From: Butyrivibrio fibrisolvens
Lineage (GTDB): Bacteria; Bacillota; Clostridia; Lachnospirales; Lachnospiraceae
Reading direction: 5' to 3'
Assembly: GCF_037113525.1 (NCBI RefSeq)
Contig: NZ_CP146963.1
Location: forward strand, 2,790,001-2,854,000
Length of the DNA stretch: 64,000 nt
Shown here one piece after another: positions 52,909-64,000 of this stretch. Within the stretch, counting starts at the first letter, position 1; each line of letters opens with the position of its first letter. Both the position numbers and the translations under genes were made by a program. The notes under the pieces were generated by a model, which ran no database searches, was not told where the DNA came from, and was given only the letters and a program-made list of their open reading frames with translations.

Positions 52909-53030
52909 ATGTAGTTAGTACATAAAAAGACATACAGAGCTATATCAAGAACTCTTATGTATTTCTATGTATATTTCCAGGAAGTTATTATACATGTTTA
53001 GAAAAGCTAAGTACATAGAATGTAATCTAT
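52909..53030 (-). repeat. Family C element, degenerate copy C4
   Basis: Fragments GAATGTAGTTAGTACAT, TATTTCTATGTATATTTCC, ATACATGTTTAGAAAAGC and GTACATAGAATGTAATC recall the C arms (TGTAGTTAGTACAT, GTACATAGAATTACATC), but the arms no longer pair well. It lies between cheV and the Sir2-like gene. Confidence 0.5.
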
Positions 53031-53093
53031 TAGCCTTTCAGTGAAAATTGTAGTTCGAAATACTCCCCGTTAATAGCACTATCAATACAAATT

Positions 53094-53150
53094 AAAAACT
53101 CCCTTTGCAAATAACAATGTAGTTATCCTACCTGCACCTGCAAAGGGAGT
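53094..53150 (-). terminator. Terminator of cheV
   Basis: The perfect 12-bp inverted repeat ACTCCCTTTGCA/TGCAAAGGGAGT encloses a 29-nt loop and is followed by TTTTTAAT on the minus strand. It lies 22 bp after the stop. Confidence 0.85.
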
Positions 53151-53171
53151 CATTATTCATATATACTTATA

Positions 53172-54077
53172 TTATTCGGCATCAGTAATTCGAACCAGTT
53201 CATCGATTACTGAAACAAGATTACCGATCTCAGGCTTTGACAGCTGCCTGTCAGCTCCAAGAGATTCTCCCTTTCTTCTCATTTCTTCATTAACAAGTGA
53301 TGAGAAGATGATAAGCGGGATATCCTTTGTTGCATCATCTGTCTTAATAAGCTTTGTAAGACGATGGCCATCCATGATAGGCATCTCAACATCGGTTATG
53401 ATACATTTAACCTGATCAAGCTTCTCTCTCTTTTTAAGCTCCTGAATATAATCATATGCCAGCTTACCATTTTCAAAATGTCTTACATTTGAATAACCGG
53501 CTTTGTTAAGAGCATCTACGATAAGCTTATTAAGAAGCTGTGAGTCTTCTGCAAGAACAATTGGTACATCTGTTCTTGTACGAGGTCCGATATCCTTGAT
53601 CTGATCCATATTAAGACCAGTATTAGGATTAATATCAGATACAATCTTTTCAAAATCAAGGATGATGATAAGACGATCTTCAAATTTAATGATACCTGTG
53701 GAAATACTTTGTTCAGCTGTAGAAATAGTAGCATTGGGCTTAATGATATCAGCCCAGGATACACGGTGAATTCCGATAACGGAATCAACATGGAATGCTA
53801 TATCCAGCTTGTTGAAATTAGTTACTATGAAAAGACCGCCCGGTTTGGATGTTCCTCTCTGAAGACAGTTACGAAGATCAATTGCGGTGATCATCATGTC
53901 ACGTGGCATAAATATGCCTTCGATACTTGGATGTGCATTCGGAACAGGCGTTACTTCCTGATAAGTAATAATTTCTTTTATCTTAGCAACGTTTATTCCA
54001 TAACAGTGATCATCAATTTTAAATTCCAAAACCTCCAGCTCATTAGTACCATTTTCCAACAGAATTTTACTTTCCAT
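53172..54077 (-). CDS. cheV: CheV-type chemotaxis protein (CheW-receiver fusion)
   Basis: 301 residues. The CheW-like domain (about 10-160) has VLEFKIDDHCYGINVAKIKEI and SIEGIFMPRDMMITAIDLRNCL. The receiver domain (about 170-300) has VLAEDSQLLNK and CIITDVEMPIMDGH with phosphorylated Asp229, plus the Lys in QLSKPEI. It couples receptors to CheA and can be phosphorylated to tune adaptation. The start at 54075-54077 has GAGGTGATAAG upstream. A SigD-like promoter lies at 54118. No other chemotaxis gene is near, unless the acidic repeat protein belongs to the system. Confidence 0.93.
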   Translation of the reverse strand: MESKILLENGTNELEVLEFKIDDHCYGINVAKIKEIITYQEVTPVPNAHPSIEGIFMPRDMMITAIDLRNCLQRGTSKPGGLFIVTNFNKLDIAFHVDSVIGIHRVSWADIIKPNATISTAEQSISTGIIKFEDRLIIILDFEKIVSDINPNTGLNMDQIKDIGPRTRTDVPIVLAEDSQLLNKLIVDALNKAGYSNVRHFENGKLAYDYIQELKKREKLDQVKCIITDVEMPIMDGHRLTKLIKTDDATKDIPLIIFSSLVNEEMRRKGESLGADRQLSKPEIGNLVSVIDELVRITDAE

Positions 54078-54117
54078 CTTATCACCTCGCAATGAAATAA
54101 ATAATGGCTCGCTTATT

Positions 54118-54144
54118 ATATCGGTTTAGAATCTCATAACTTAA
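54118..54144 (-). promoter_or_regulatory. SigD (flagellar sigma-28-type) promoter for cheV
   Basis: On the minus strand TTAA (54141-54144), 15 nt, ACCGATAT (54118-54125) matches the Gram-positive SigD pattern TAAA-N15-GCCGATAT in most positions. It lies about 40 nt before the cheV ATG. Confidence 0.6.
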
Positions 54145-54361
54145 GGCTTAAAATAAATATTTTTTTGACAGTATTGCATAAGAGATATCGGATGATATTG
54201 GCAAATATATTAGTAGTATATTTTGTACCAATAAAAAACGCTCCTCGCGACCTGTTATATTTAAGGTCTTAAAGAAACGCTATTATTAGTAATATATAAA
54301 TTAGATATTATTTTATAGAAAAAACTTCATGTGAAAGCATGAAGCATATATTTTTAAGTAC

Positions 54362-54390
54362 AAAAAAAGCTCCATGCAACGCACAGAGCC
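54362..54390 (-). terminator. Terminator of the rRNA operon
   Basis: CTCTGTGC/GCATGGAG (two G-U pairs) with a GTT loop, then TTTTTTTG on the minus strand, 50 bp beyond the 23S end. The 363-bp region between 23S and cheV holds only this, a further small A/T hairpin near 54327 and the cheV promoter. Confidence 0.75.
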
Positions 54391-54440
54391 TTGATCATTC
54401 CTTCAAAACCGAACACTGAATTTCCAAACTTCTTGACTTA

Positions 54441-57356
<2,916 letters not shown>

Positions 57357-57687
57357 GTTACGTAGGAATCAGTCCTGATCTTTCGATCATTCTGGATTCT
57401 CTTCTGATCTATAACACAGCGATATGTTATAGTCAGTGCCCATTTCTTTAGAAATGGTTTTTAATTGATGAATAAATTCACCTTTTTGATGTCTTGATTT
57501 TGGTTTGGACATAGAACATATCTTAATCATTTGGAATGATTGGATATAATCTATATTTCAGTATTCGGTTTTCAAGGAACAATGCGTTTTAAATACAAGA
57601 TTTAAAACCCTAAGACTGTTTTAAACAGTCATCAGAAACCGGAACTTTGTTCTGATCTCTCATCGCTATTTAAAACTTTTTTATAAA

Positions 57688-57804
57688 TCTGGCAGCCACC
57701 TATCCTCCCATACCGTTACCAGTATAGTACTTTCGGCCGCTAAGGTCTTAACCGTCGTGTTCGAGATGGGAACGGGTGTTTCCCCGAAGCGCATCGCCAC
57801 CAGA
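57688..57804 (-). rRNA. 5S ribosomal RNA
   Basis: About 117 nt with terminal stem TCTGGTGGC/GCTGCCAGA and the conserved CCCGTTCCCATCTCGAACAC. It lies between 16S and 23S on the same strand, not after 23S. The spacers (155 bp to 16S, 331 bp to 23S) contain no tRNA. Confidence 0.95.
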
Positions 57805-57953
57805 AATGTTTTGTTGTTAAGGTTCAGTGCTTTGCTATCTTACTCTTCAGTATTTATCCTGTCAAGCTCGATTTTTTCAAAGCTTTTTGTTCGTTTTTTA
57901 GCTTTTTAACAACTAAACAGTAATGCAACTCCTTACTTCTTCCTTCTTTATTT

Positions 57954-59506
<1,553 letters not shown>

Positions 59507-59732
59507 TGTTTGTTCTTTCCGGTTCAGACTTACACTGACTTAATCAGAATAATTCTGCTCCTCTGTCGATCTCTCGACAGCTTGATGGTGGCTAAACCAT
59601 CAAAAATTTACTTTGGTTTTTGTTCTTCTGAACATTCTGTCCTTCTTATTAAGAAGAACTGGAATTTTCAGGGTTGCATTACTGTTAAGTTGTCAAAGTG
59701 CTGTACATTCCGTTTTTAGCGGAACATATTTT

Positions 59733-59761
59733 ATTTTACTACATTTTGCTGTGCTTGTCAA
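59733..59761 (-). promoter_or_regulatory. rRNA promoter P2
   Basis: Minus strand: TTGACA (59756-59761), 17-bp spacer, TAAAAT (59733-59738). It gives a leader of about 220 nt to the 16S start, which contains a TTCCG/CGGAA hairpin. Confidence 0.8.
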
Positions 59762-59875
59762 CTACTTTTTAATTCATTCGCTTTGCTTCAGATTCATACG
59801 AGGATGATCTTGCAACCAGCTTCAGTAGTGATATTCGCTTGTTTTTAGGCTCGCTTTTTTGCGACAGCGAAATTG

Positions 59876-59904
59876 ATTATATGACAGTACAAGGCCTTCG
59901 TCAA
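59876..59904 (-). promoter_or_regulatory. rRNA promoter P1
   Basis: Minus strand: TTGACG (59899-59904), 17-bp spacer, perfect TATAAT (59876-59881), 143 bp upstream of P2. Tandem promoters are usual for rRNA operons. Confidence 0.8.
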
Positions 59905-59966
59905 CAATTATTTTAACATTTGTTATGTGTCGTATTATCGATTGTTTTATATCCGCAAAACGCCTC

Positions 59967-59996
59967 AAAAAAAGGAGCCGCTTGTAGATCGGCTCC
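59967..59996 (-). terminator. Terminator of the lipoprotein gene
   Basis: GGAGCCG/CGGCTCC with a 9-nt loop and TTTTTTTG on the minus strand. It lies beyond element B4 and just before the rRNA promoters, so it insulates the operon. Confidence 0.85.
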
Positions 59997-60062
59997 ATAT
60001 ATTGCTAATATACGAAAAACCTTTTTTCTACCAAACCATAAATCATGACTTCTTAAATGTAA

Positions 60063-60187
60063 ATTACAGAAACGCGCATTTACTGCGTGTTTCGTGATTC
60101 GATGAATCGGTTGGCAATAGAGCCTTCGACGAAGTCGAACTCAATTGGCTCTATTGCTGCATTTTTGAATCTATGATTCAAAAATGT
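60063..60187 (+). repeat. Family B multi-hairpin element, copy B4 (diverged)
   Basis: 125 bp. Stem I is GAAACGCGC/GCGTGTTTC (G-U allowed) around ATTTACT, stem II AATAGAGCC/GGCTCTATT with inner hairpin TTCGAC-GAA-GTCGAA and unpaired CTCAATTG, and stem III TTTTTGAATC/GATTCAAAAA. All three stems differ from B1-B3 yet pair, while ATTTACT, GAATCGGT, the GAA triloop and CTCAATTG are unchanged. It starts 6 bp after the stop of the lipoprotein gene. Confidence 0.8.
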
Positions 60188-60192
60188 ATTCC

Positions 60193-61197
60193 TTATTCAA
60201 GCCGTACCGTGTATGACTTTCCATTTATATCAAATGTAACTGCTATATTGCTAATAGATGAAGCCTGCGCAGATGGTACTATAACCAGAAGAACCAACTG
60301 CTCTTCTGATCCGGCCGAAACTGTTCCAACATAGCTGCTCAGATCATTCATGAGCATAGTTACCTTGGTATATCCAACATTATTGCCATTAACAGCAACT
60401 TTGAAAGTAGCATTTCTGTTCAATATATTGAGCGAAATAGATGATGAAGTCGGGTTACTAAGCACAAAGTTAAGTACAAGCACCTTTTCTCCATCCTTGG
60501 CAGTAACACCGCCCTGCGCATTCATGCTCGGATAAGCATTCATTACAGAATATCCGTTAAATGAAAGCTTAAGTCCTCCAAGTTCTGAATCAAGATCAGA
60601 GAGCTCGTCATCTGCTACTACCGTATCCTGAGAAGAAGCCTGCTGCGTCTGCCCATTTTCATTCTGTCCTTCTGTGCCACCATTATCCTGTCCTTCTACA
60701 TCAGTTCCATCTGTTCCTGAAGTATCGTCTGATGCACCCGTCAAAGACTCATCGCTTGAATTTCCATTTCCGGATGTATCATCAGTTACTGCAGAGGTGT
60801 CACCATTTCCGGATTGATCATCGATATTTCCATTATCTGTATTTTGACCATCTGTAAGCGTCTGATCATCACTTCCACTATTTGCTACATCAATGTTTTG
60901 ATCTGTATCTTCCTCTATAGCCATCCCGGCAAAGGCATTTGATGAAGAGCTACTATTCTTCTCATCAAATTTGTCGCCTTTTTCCGAATTCTTGATAGCT
61001 ACATAGGTCAGATCATCAACTATGTTGTAGGAATACTTCATCAATAGTTCTGCTGCATAAGTCGTCACCTGATCGTATTCCTCCCTGTTTTCCTCTTTCG
61101 AGATAGGGATAGCATCATCCGTAGCGCACGCAGACATGATCATGGATACTGTAAGCATCAATATGGTCGCAATAATTTTTGATAATTTTTTCTTCAT
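60193..61197 (-). CDS. Lipoprotein with low-complexity linker and DUF4352-like end
   Basis: 334 residues. A signal peptide (IIATILMLTVSMIMSAC) ends in the lipobox MSAC. A segment of about 65 residues follows, then a long Asp/Gly/Ser/Asn/Thr-rich linker (about 95-195, TSGTDGTDVEGQDNGG). The C-terminal domain (about 205-334, KVLVLNFVLSNPTSSSISLN; EQLVLLVIVPSAQASSI) has an immunoglobulin-like beta pattern seen in DUF4352-type proteins. The start at 61195-61197 is 8 nt from AGGAAG; the ATG two codons earlier is too close. It follows the histidine kinase gene after 38 bp and may be controlled by or report to that system. Confidence 0.75.
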   Translation of the reverse strand: MKKKLSKIIATILMLTVSMIMSACATDDAIPISKEENREEYDQVTTYAAELLMKYSYNIVDDLTYVAIKNSEKGDKFDEKNSSSSSNAFAGMAIEEDTDQNIDVANSGSDDQTLTDGQNTDNGNIDDQSGNGDTSAVTDDTSGNGNSSDESLTGASDDTSGTDGTDVEGQDNGGTEGQNENGQTQQASSQDTVVADDELSDLDSELGGLKLSFNGYSVMNAYPSMNAQGGVTAKDGEKVLVLNFVLSNPTSSSISLNILNRNATFKVAVNGNNVGYTKVTMLMNDLSSYVGTVSAGSEEQLVLLVIVPSAQASSISNIAVTFDINGKSYTVRLE

Positions 61198-61235
61198 GGG
61201 CATCTTCCTGCTTTCGTGAGAAAAAATCCTTAGTG

Positions 61236-62783
61236 TTATTCAGCTTTATTCGATAGTACCTGTTCATCAATGGATCTGGTCTCAAGTTCAAACCAGAATT
61301 CCACACCATCTTCATGATTGATAACGCCGTATTTCCTGTCCATCGAATCCATAATGGCTTTTACTATGGACAGGCCAACGCCGCTTCCGCCATACTCTCT
61401 GGTCCTTGCTTTATCAACCTTGTAAAACTTTTCCCAGATATGATCAAGGCTTTCACCCGGTATCGGATCTCCGGTATTAAATACTGATACCCTCACTACG
61501 CCGTCACCCTTTGTAAGAGAGATCTTAATGATCCGGTCTCCGCCTATATGATTGATGGCATTGCTGTAATAATTCTGCAAAACCTCCCAGGTCTTAAATT
61601 CATCTGCCCAGACATATACAGGGCCTAAGTCCTGCATCTGCACAGTGACATTTTTCTGCCTCGCTAATATATCGGCAGATTTCAGATAATTCTGAATAAC
61701 CGTTACGATATCAAATCGCTCCATGTTGATGGTATTTTTGCCAAATTCAAGCTCATTAAGGGTCATGAGCTGTTTGACCATCTTATTCATCTTGCCGGCT
61801 TCATCCACTATTACATCGCAGTAGTACTTCCTGCTATCGGGATCATCATCAACAATTCCATCCTGCAAACCTTCCGCATATCCCTGGATAAGCGCAATTG
61901 GCGTCTTTAATTCATGAGACACATTGGAAAGAAATTCGCTTCTCATTTTGTCTATCTTTTCTTTTGACTCAATATCTTTTTTAAGTTCAAGGTTTGCTGT
62001 TTTAAGTTCTGATATCGTTTTTTCGAGCGTCTCCGAAAGTTCGTTTATGTTTTCTCCAAGAAGGTCCAGCTCATTTCTATGTTTACTCGTATATTTTGCA
62101 TCAAAATCCAGCGCCTTCATCTGATTTGATATCTCTGTAAGCTTGCTGATCGGTTTTGTGATCCTTCTTGCAAGAAAATAGGAAAGCACACTTCCTATGA
62201 TCAGTATTCCAAACGCAACATAGGTCATGAAATTATTGGAAATTCGAACACTGTCCTTTATTCCTTCCAGCGCGCTCCTTATCATAAATACATTTCCATT
62301 ATCAAGAAAGCCGAACATTTCCATGTAATCGGTTCCTGTTCTTTCGTCAGTATCTATCTGGAGCATGTATTTGTTTTTTTCTATCAATATAATTGTTTTG
62401 CCGTTATCATCTGTAAAGCCAAGCATATTGCCCCAGAGCTTTTGCTGAAGATAAAAATAGTCAGGGGATGACGATTTTACAACATTCGAATTTTCGTCTG
62501 CGACTATTACGTCTATGTTATAACGCTCGCAGATCCTCATCAGTTCTATGTTAAAAGAATCTGAGAGAATATCCCCGGAATTCATGGCATCATTAACACT
62601 CTCGTAAGCAGATGTAATGGCTTCAACCTTATTATTGATATAGTATTTTTCAAGAAGCGTATTATTAAACAGCAAAACGCCGCCAACCATGCCTACCAGC
62701 AGAACTGTAAAAATAAGCATGAAATCGCGGCGCAGCGGTCTTTTTATTTTTTTAGTATTATTTTCTTTGTTCACAGTATTCAT
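61236..62783 (-). CDS. Sensor histidine kinase
   Basis: 515 residues. Two membrane spans (about 20-40 and 186-205) enclose an extracellular sensor of about 145 residues. A HAMP domain follows (RITKPISKLTEISNQMKAL), then a coiled coil, and the HisKA box FLSNVSHELKTPIALIQGYAE with phosphorylated His290. The ATPase domain has N-box QNYYSNAINHI, FNTGDPIPGE, and GGSGVGLSIVKAIM. It pairs with the response regulator, overlapping by four bases (ATGA). The signal is unknown; the upstream lipoprotein may be part of it. Confidence 0.93.
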   Translation of the reverse strand: MNTVNKENNTKKIKRPLRRDFMLIFTVLLVGMVGGVLLFNNTLLEKYYINNKVEAITSAYESVNDAMNSGDILSDSFNIELMRICERYNIDVIVADENSNVVKSSSPDYFYLQQKLWGNMLGFTDDNGKTIILIEKNKYMLQIDTDERTGTDYMEMFGFLDNGNVFMIRSALEGIKDSVRISNNFMTYVAFGILIIGSVLSYFLARRITKPISKLTEISNQMKALDFDAKYTSKHRNELDLLGENINELSETLEKTISELKTANLELKKDIESKEKIDKMRSEFLSNVSHELKTPIALIQGYAEGLQDGIVDDDPDSRKYYCDVIVDEAGKMNKMVKQLMTLNELEFGKNTINMERFDIVTVIQNYLKSADILARQKNVTVQMQDLGPVYVWADEFKTWEVLQNYYSNAINHIGGDRIIKISLTKGDGVVRVSVFNTGDPIPGESLDHIWEKFYKVDKARTREYGGSGVGLSIVKAIMDSMDRKYGVINHEDGVEFWFELETRSIDEQVLSNKAE

Positions 62784-63454
62784 GCCTCAAACTTATATCC
62801 CATACCCCATATGGTCTTGATCATGTCGCCCTTGTCTCCAAGCTTTGATCTTAGCTTCTTTACATGAGTATCAATGGTTCTGGCATCGCCAAAGTAGTCA
62901 TAATTCCAGACATTATTAAGAATATTATCCCTCGAAAGTGCGATTCCCTTATTTTCAAGAAAATAGGCAAGAAGCTCAAATTCTTTAAATGACAGCTCCA
63001 CAGGTTTTCCATCTATCGTAACAATATGAGCCGATCTGTCGATCCTGATCCCGCCTTCTTCTATCACATCTTCATTTGAAGTCTGAAGGCTTCGCCTTAA
63101 TATAGCCTCTACTCTTGCTACCAGTATCTTAGGGCTGAAAGGCTTTGATATATACTCATCAACTCCCAGCTCAAATCCCTGAAGTTCATCCCGCTCATCA
63201 GACCTTGCCGTAAGCATTATGATCGGAACCTTGCTGTACTGCCTTATTTCACGGCACACTTCCCAGCCGTCCATTTTGGGCATCATGACATCAAGGATTA
63301 TCAAAGTAATTGTTTTATCCGCAAAAAACTTGTCAACAGCTTCCATTCCATCGCCGGCTTCGATCACGTCAAATCCAGCTTTTGTCAGGAAGTCACTGAC
63401 AAGCTTTCTCATTCTGCTTTCATCATCTACTACTAAAACTTTAAGTCTGTCCAT
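62780..63454 (-). CDS. OmpR/PhoB-type response regulator
   Basis: 224 residues. The receiver domain has VLVVDDESRMRK and IILDVMMPKMDGW with phosphorylated Asp55, and Lys in YISKPFSP. The winged-helix DNA-binding domain (about 130-224) has ELSFKEFELLAYFLENKG, ALSRDNILNNVW and RTIDTHVKKLRSKLG. It acts as a transcription factor for the sensor next to it. The ATG is close to the AAGGGG ribosome-binding site. The upstream gap to 63683 contains no clear promoter and no gene. Confidence 0.94.
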   Translation of the reverse strand: MDRLKVLVVDDESRMRKLVSDFLTKAGFDVIEAGDGMEAVDKFFADKTITLIILDVMMPKMDGWEVCREIRQYSKVPIIMLTARSDERDELQGFELGVDEYISKPFSPKILVARVEAILRRSLQTSNEDVIEEGGIRIDRSAHIVTIDGKPVELSFKEFELLAYFLENKGIALSRDNILNNVWNYDYFGDARTIDTHVKKLRSKLGDKGDMIKTIWGMGYKFEA

Positions 63455-63683
63455 TCCCCTTACTCAAACCGGTTCTTATACGGTCTGGCCTCCTTATACT
63501 ATCAAAAATGTGAGTGATCCGTAGATTCTCAATCTCAAAATCTGCATGGCACTTATCTTAAGCACTAATAGAAATTTCTTCTACTTACCTTAATATAGCA
63601 AGATATACTTTCTATATATTAGCTTACCCCCATATTATGTCTATTTTGTGAAAAAACATTCAGCTCCCGAATTTTATCTGAAA

Positions 63684-64000
63684 TCAGTTTTTGTCATCTG
63701 TTTCTGTATTTTCTCTGAAATCAGGTTTTACTTCCATGCCAAGCTCTTTTTCTTTTGCTTTTACTGCTTTTTCGCGCTCAGTAAGCTCTTCTTCCCAAGC
63801 CTCATACTCATCCGTGATCGTCTCTTTATAATTGAGCACCGTTGTTGAGTTGTTGCTGGCAGCTATTATAAACATACCAATAACAAGGATTATAAGGAAT
63901 ATATTCAGGAAAAGAGAATACTTGAAAAACTTATCATTTGTTTTTTTCTTAGGTTCTTCCTTGACTACTACCTTTGGAACATAGTCGTCCGGAGATGTGG
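63684..64000 (-). CDS. Membrane protein, 5' end outside window
   Basis: Open frame from the right edge to a stop at 63684, about 104 residues of the C-terminal part. A basic cytoplasmic segment (VVVKEEPKKKTNDKFFKYS) is followed by one membrane span (LFLNIFLIILVIGMFIIAA) and a Glu/Lys-rich helical tail (YEAWEEELTEREKAVKAKEK, probably coiled coil). The family is not recognised. The tail resembles those of proteins bearing an N-terminal cytoplasmic domain, but that part is missing here. Confidence 0.65.
   Translation of the reverse strand, partial: TSPDDYVPKVVVKEEPKKKTNDKFFKYSLFLNIFLIILVIGMFIIAASNNSTTVLNYKETITDEYEAWEEELTEREKAVKAKEKELGMEVKPDFRENTETDDKN

Overview
The window looks like chromosomal DNA of a low-GC anaerobic Firmicute of the family Lachnospiraceae. 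The 16S rRNA and the gene families fit Butyrivibrio or a close relative, but the genus is an inference. Almost all genes are ordinary chromosomal genes with good ribosome-binding sites. I see no phage, no transposase and no CRISPR array.

Layout. 1-7.2 kb: Ppx/GppA phosphatase, a DUF815 AAA+ ATPase, pheA, a DUF5050 propeller protein, an ECF-transporter S component and a lipoprotein. 7.2-17.1 kb: a minus-strand cluster, read from the right as acyl-AMP ligase, acyl carrier protein, two acyltransferase-fold proteins and four B12-binding-type radical SAM proteins. It looks like an undescribed pathway acting on a carrier-bound acyl chain. 17.3-21.5 kb: a small conserved gene, an ECF sigma factor fused to a membrane and extracellular domain, and a membrane protein. 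21.6-23.4 kb: pyrBI behind a probable leader-peptide attenuator. 23.4-34.4 kb: CAP lipoprotein, sortase B, trpE-trpG, a TPM protein, an L,D-transpeptidase, membrane proteins and tRNA-Gln. 34.5-41.1 kb: a MoxR/DUF58/VWA (Bat-like) operon. 41.4-49.4 kb: aroF, a Xer-like recombinase, an aminotransferase, a DAP-decarboxylase-like gene, ung and hisH-hisF. 49.4-54.1 kb: a very acidic repeat protein, a Sir2-like protein and cheV. 54.4-59.9 kb: an rRNA operon with two tandem promoters and the unusual order 16S-5S-23S. 60.2-64 kb: a lipoprotein, a two-component system and the end of another gene.

The most unusual content lies between the genes. Three families of structured intergenic repeats recur. 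Family A has four large palindromes (core 220-240 bp) and one relic. Family B has four multi-hairpin elements of 125-147 bp. Family C has four elements of 75-130 bp with an asymmetric 4-nt bulge. Within each family the stems change sequence between copies while staying complementary, and particular loops and bulges stay constant. This is the signature of selection on structure, in RNA or single-stranded DNA. Most copies sit just after gene 3' ends, and two family C copies encode the last residues of TrpG and Ung. Two family A copies in opposite orientation, plus one B copy, enclose a Xer-like recombinase with non-canonical active-site positions.

Regulation visible in the sequence: a two-block motif with identical 13-nt spacing upstream of the sigma-fusion gene and of its neighbour, probably the sigma factor's own promoter; a U-rich pyr leader with a terminator; a SigD-like promoter before cheV; and rho-independent terminators as listed. 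All functions are inferred by recognition of motifs and families, without database searches.
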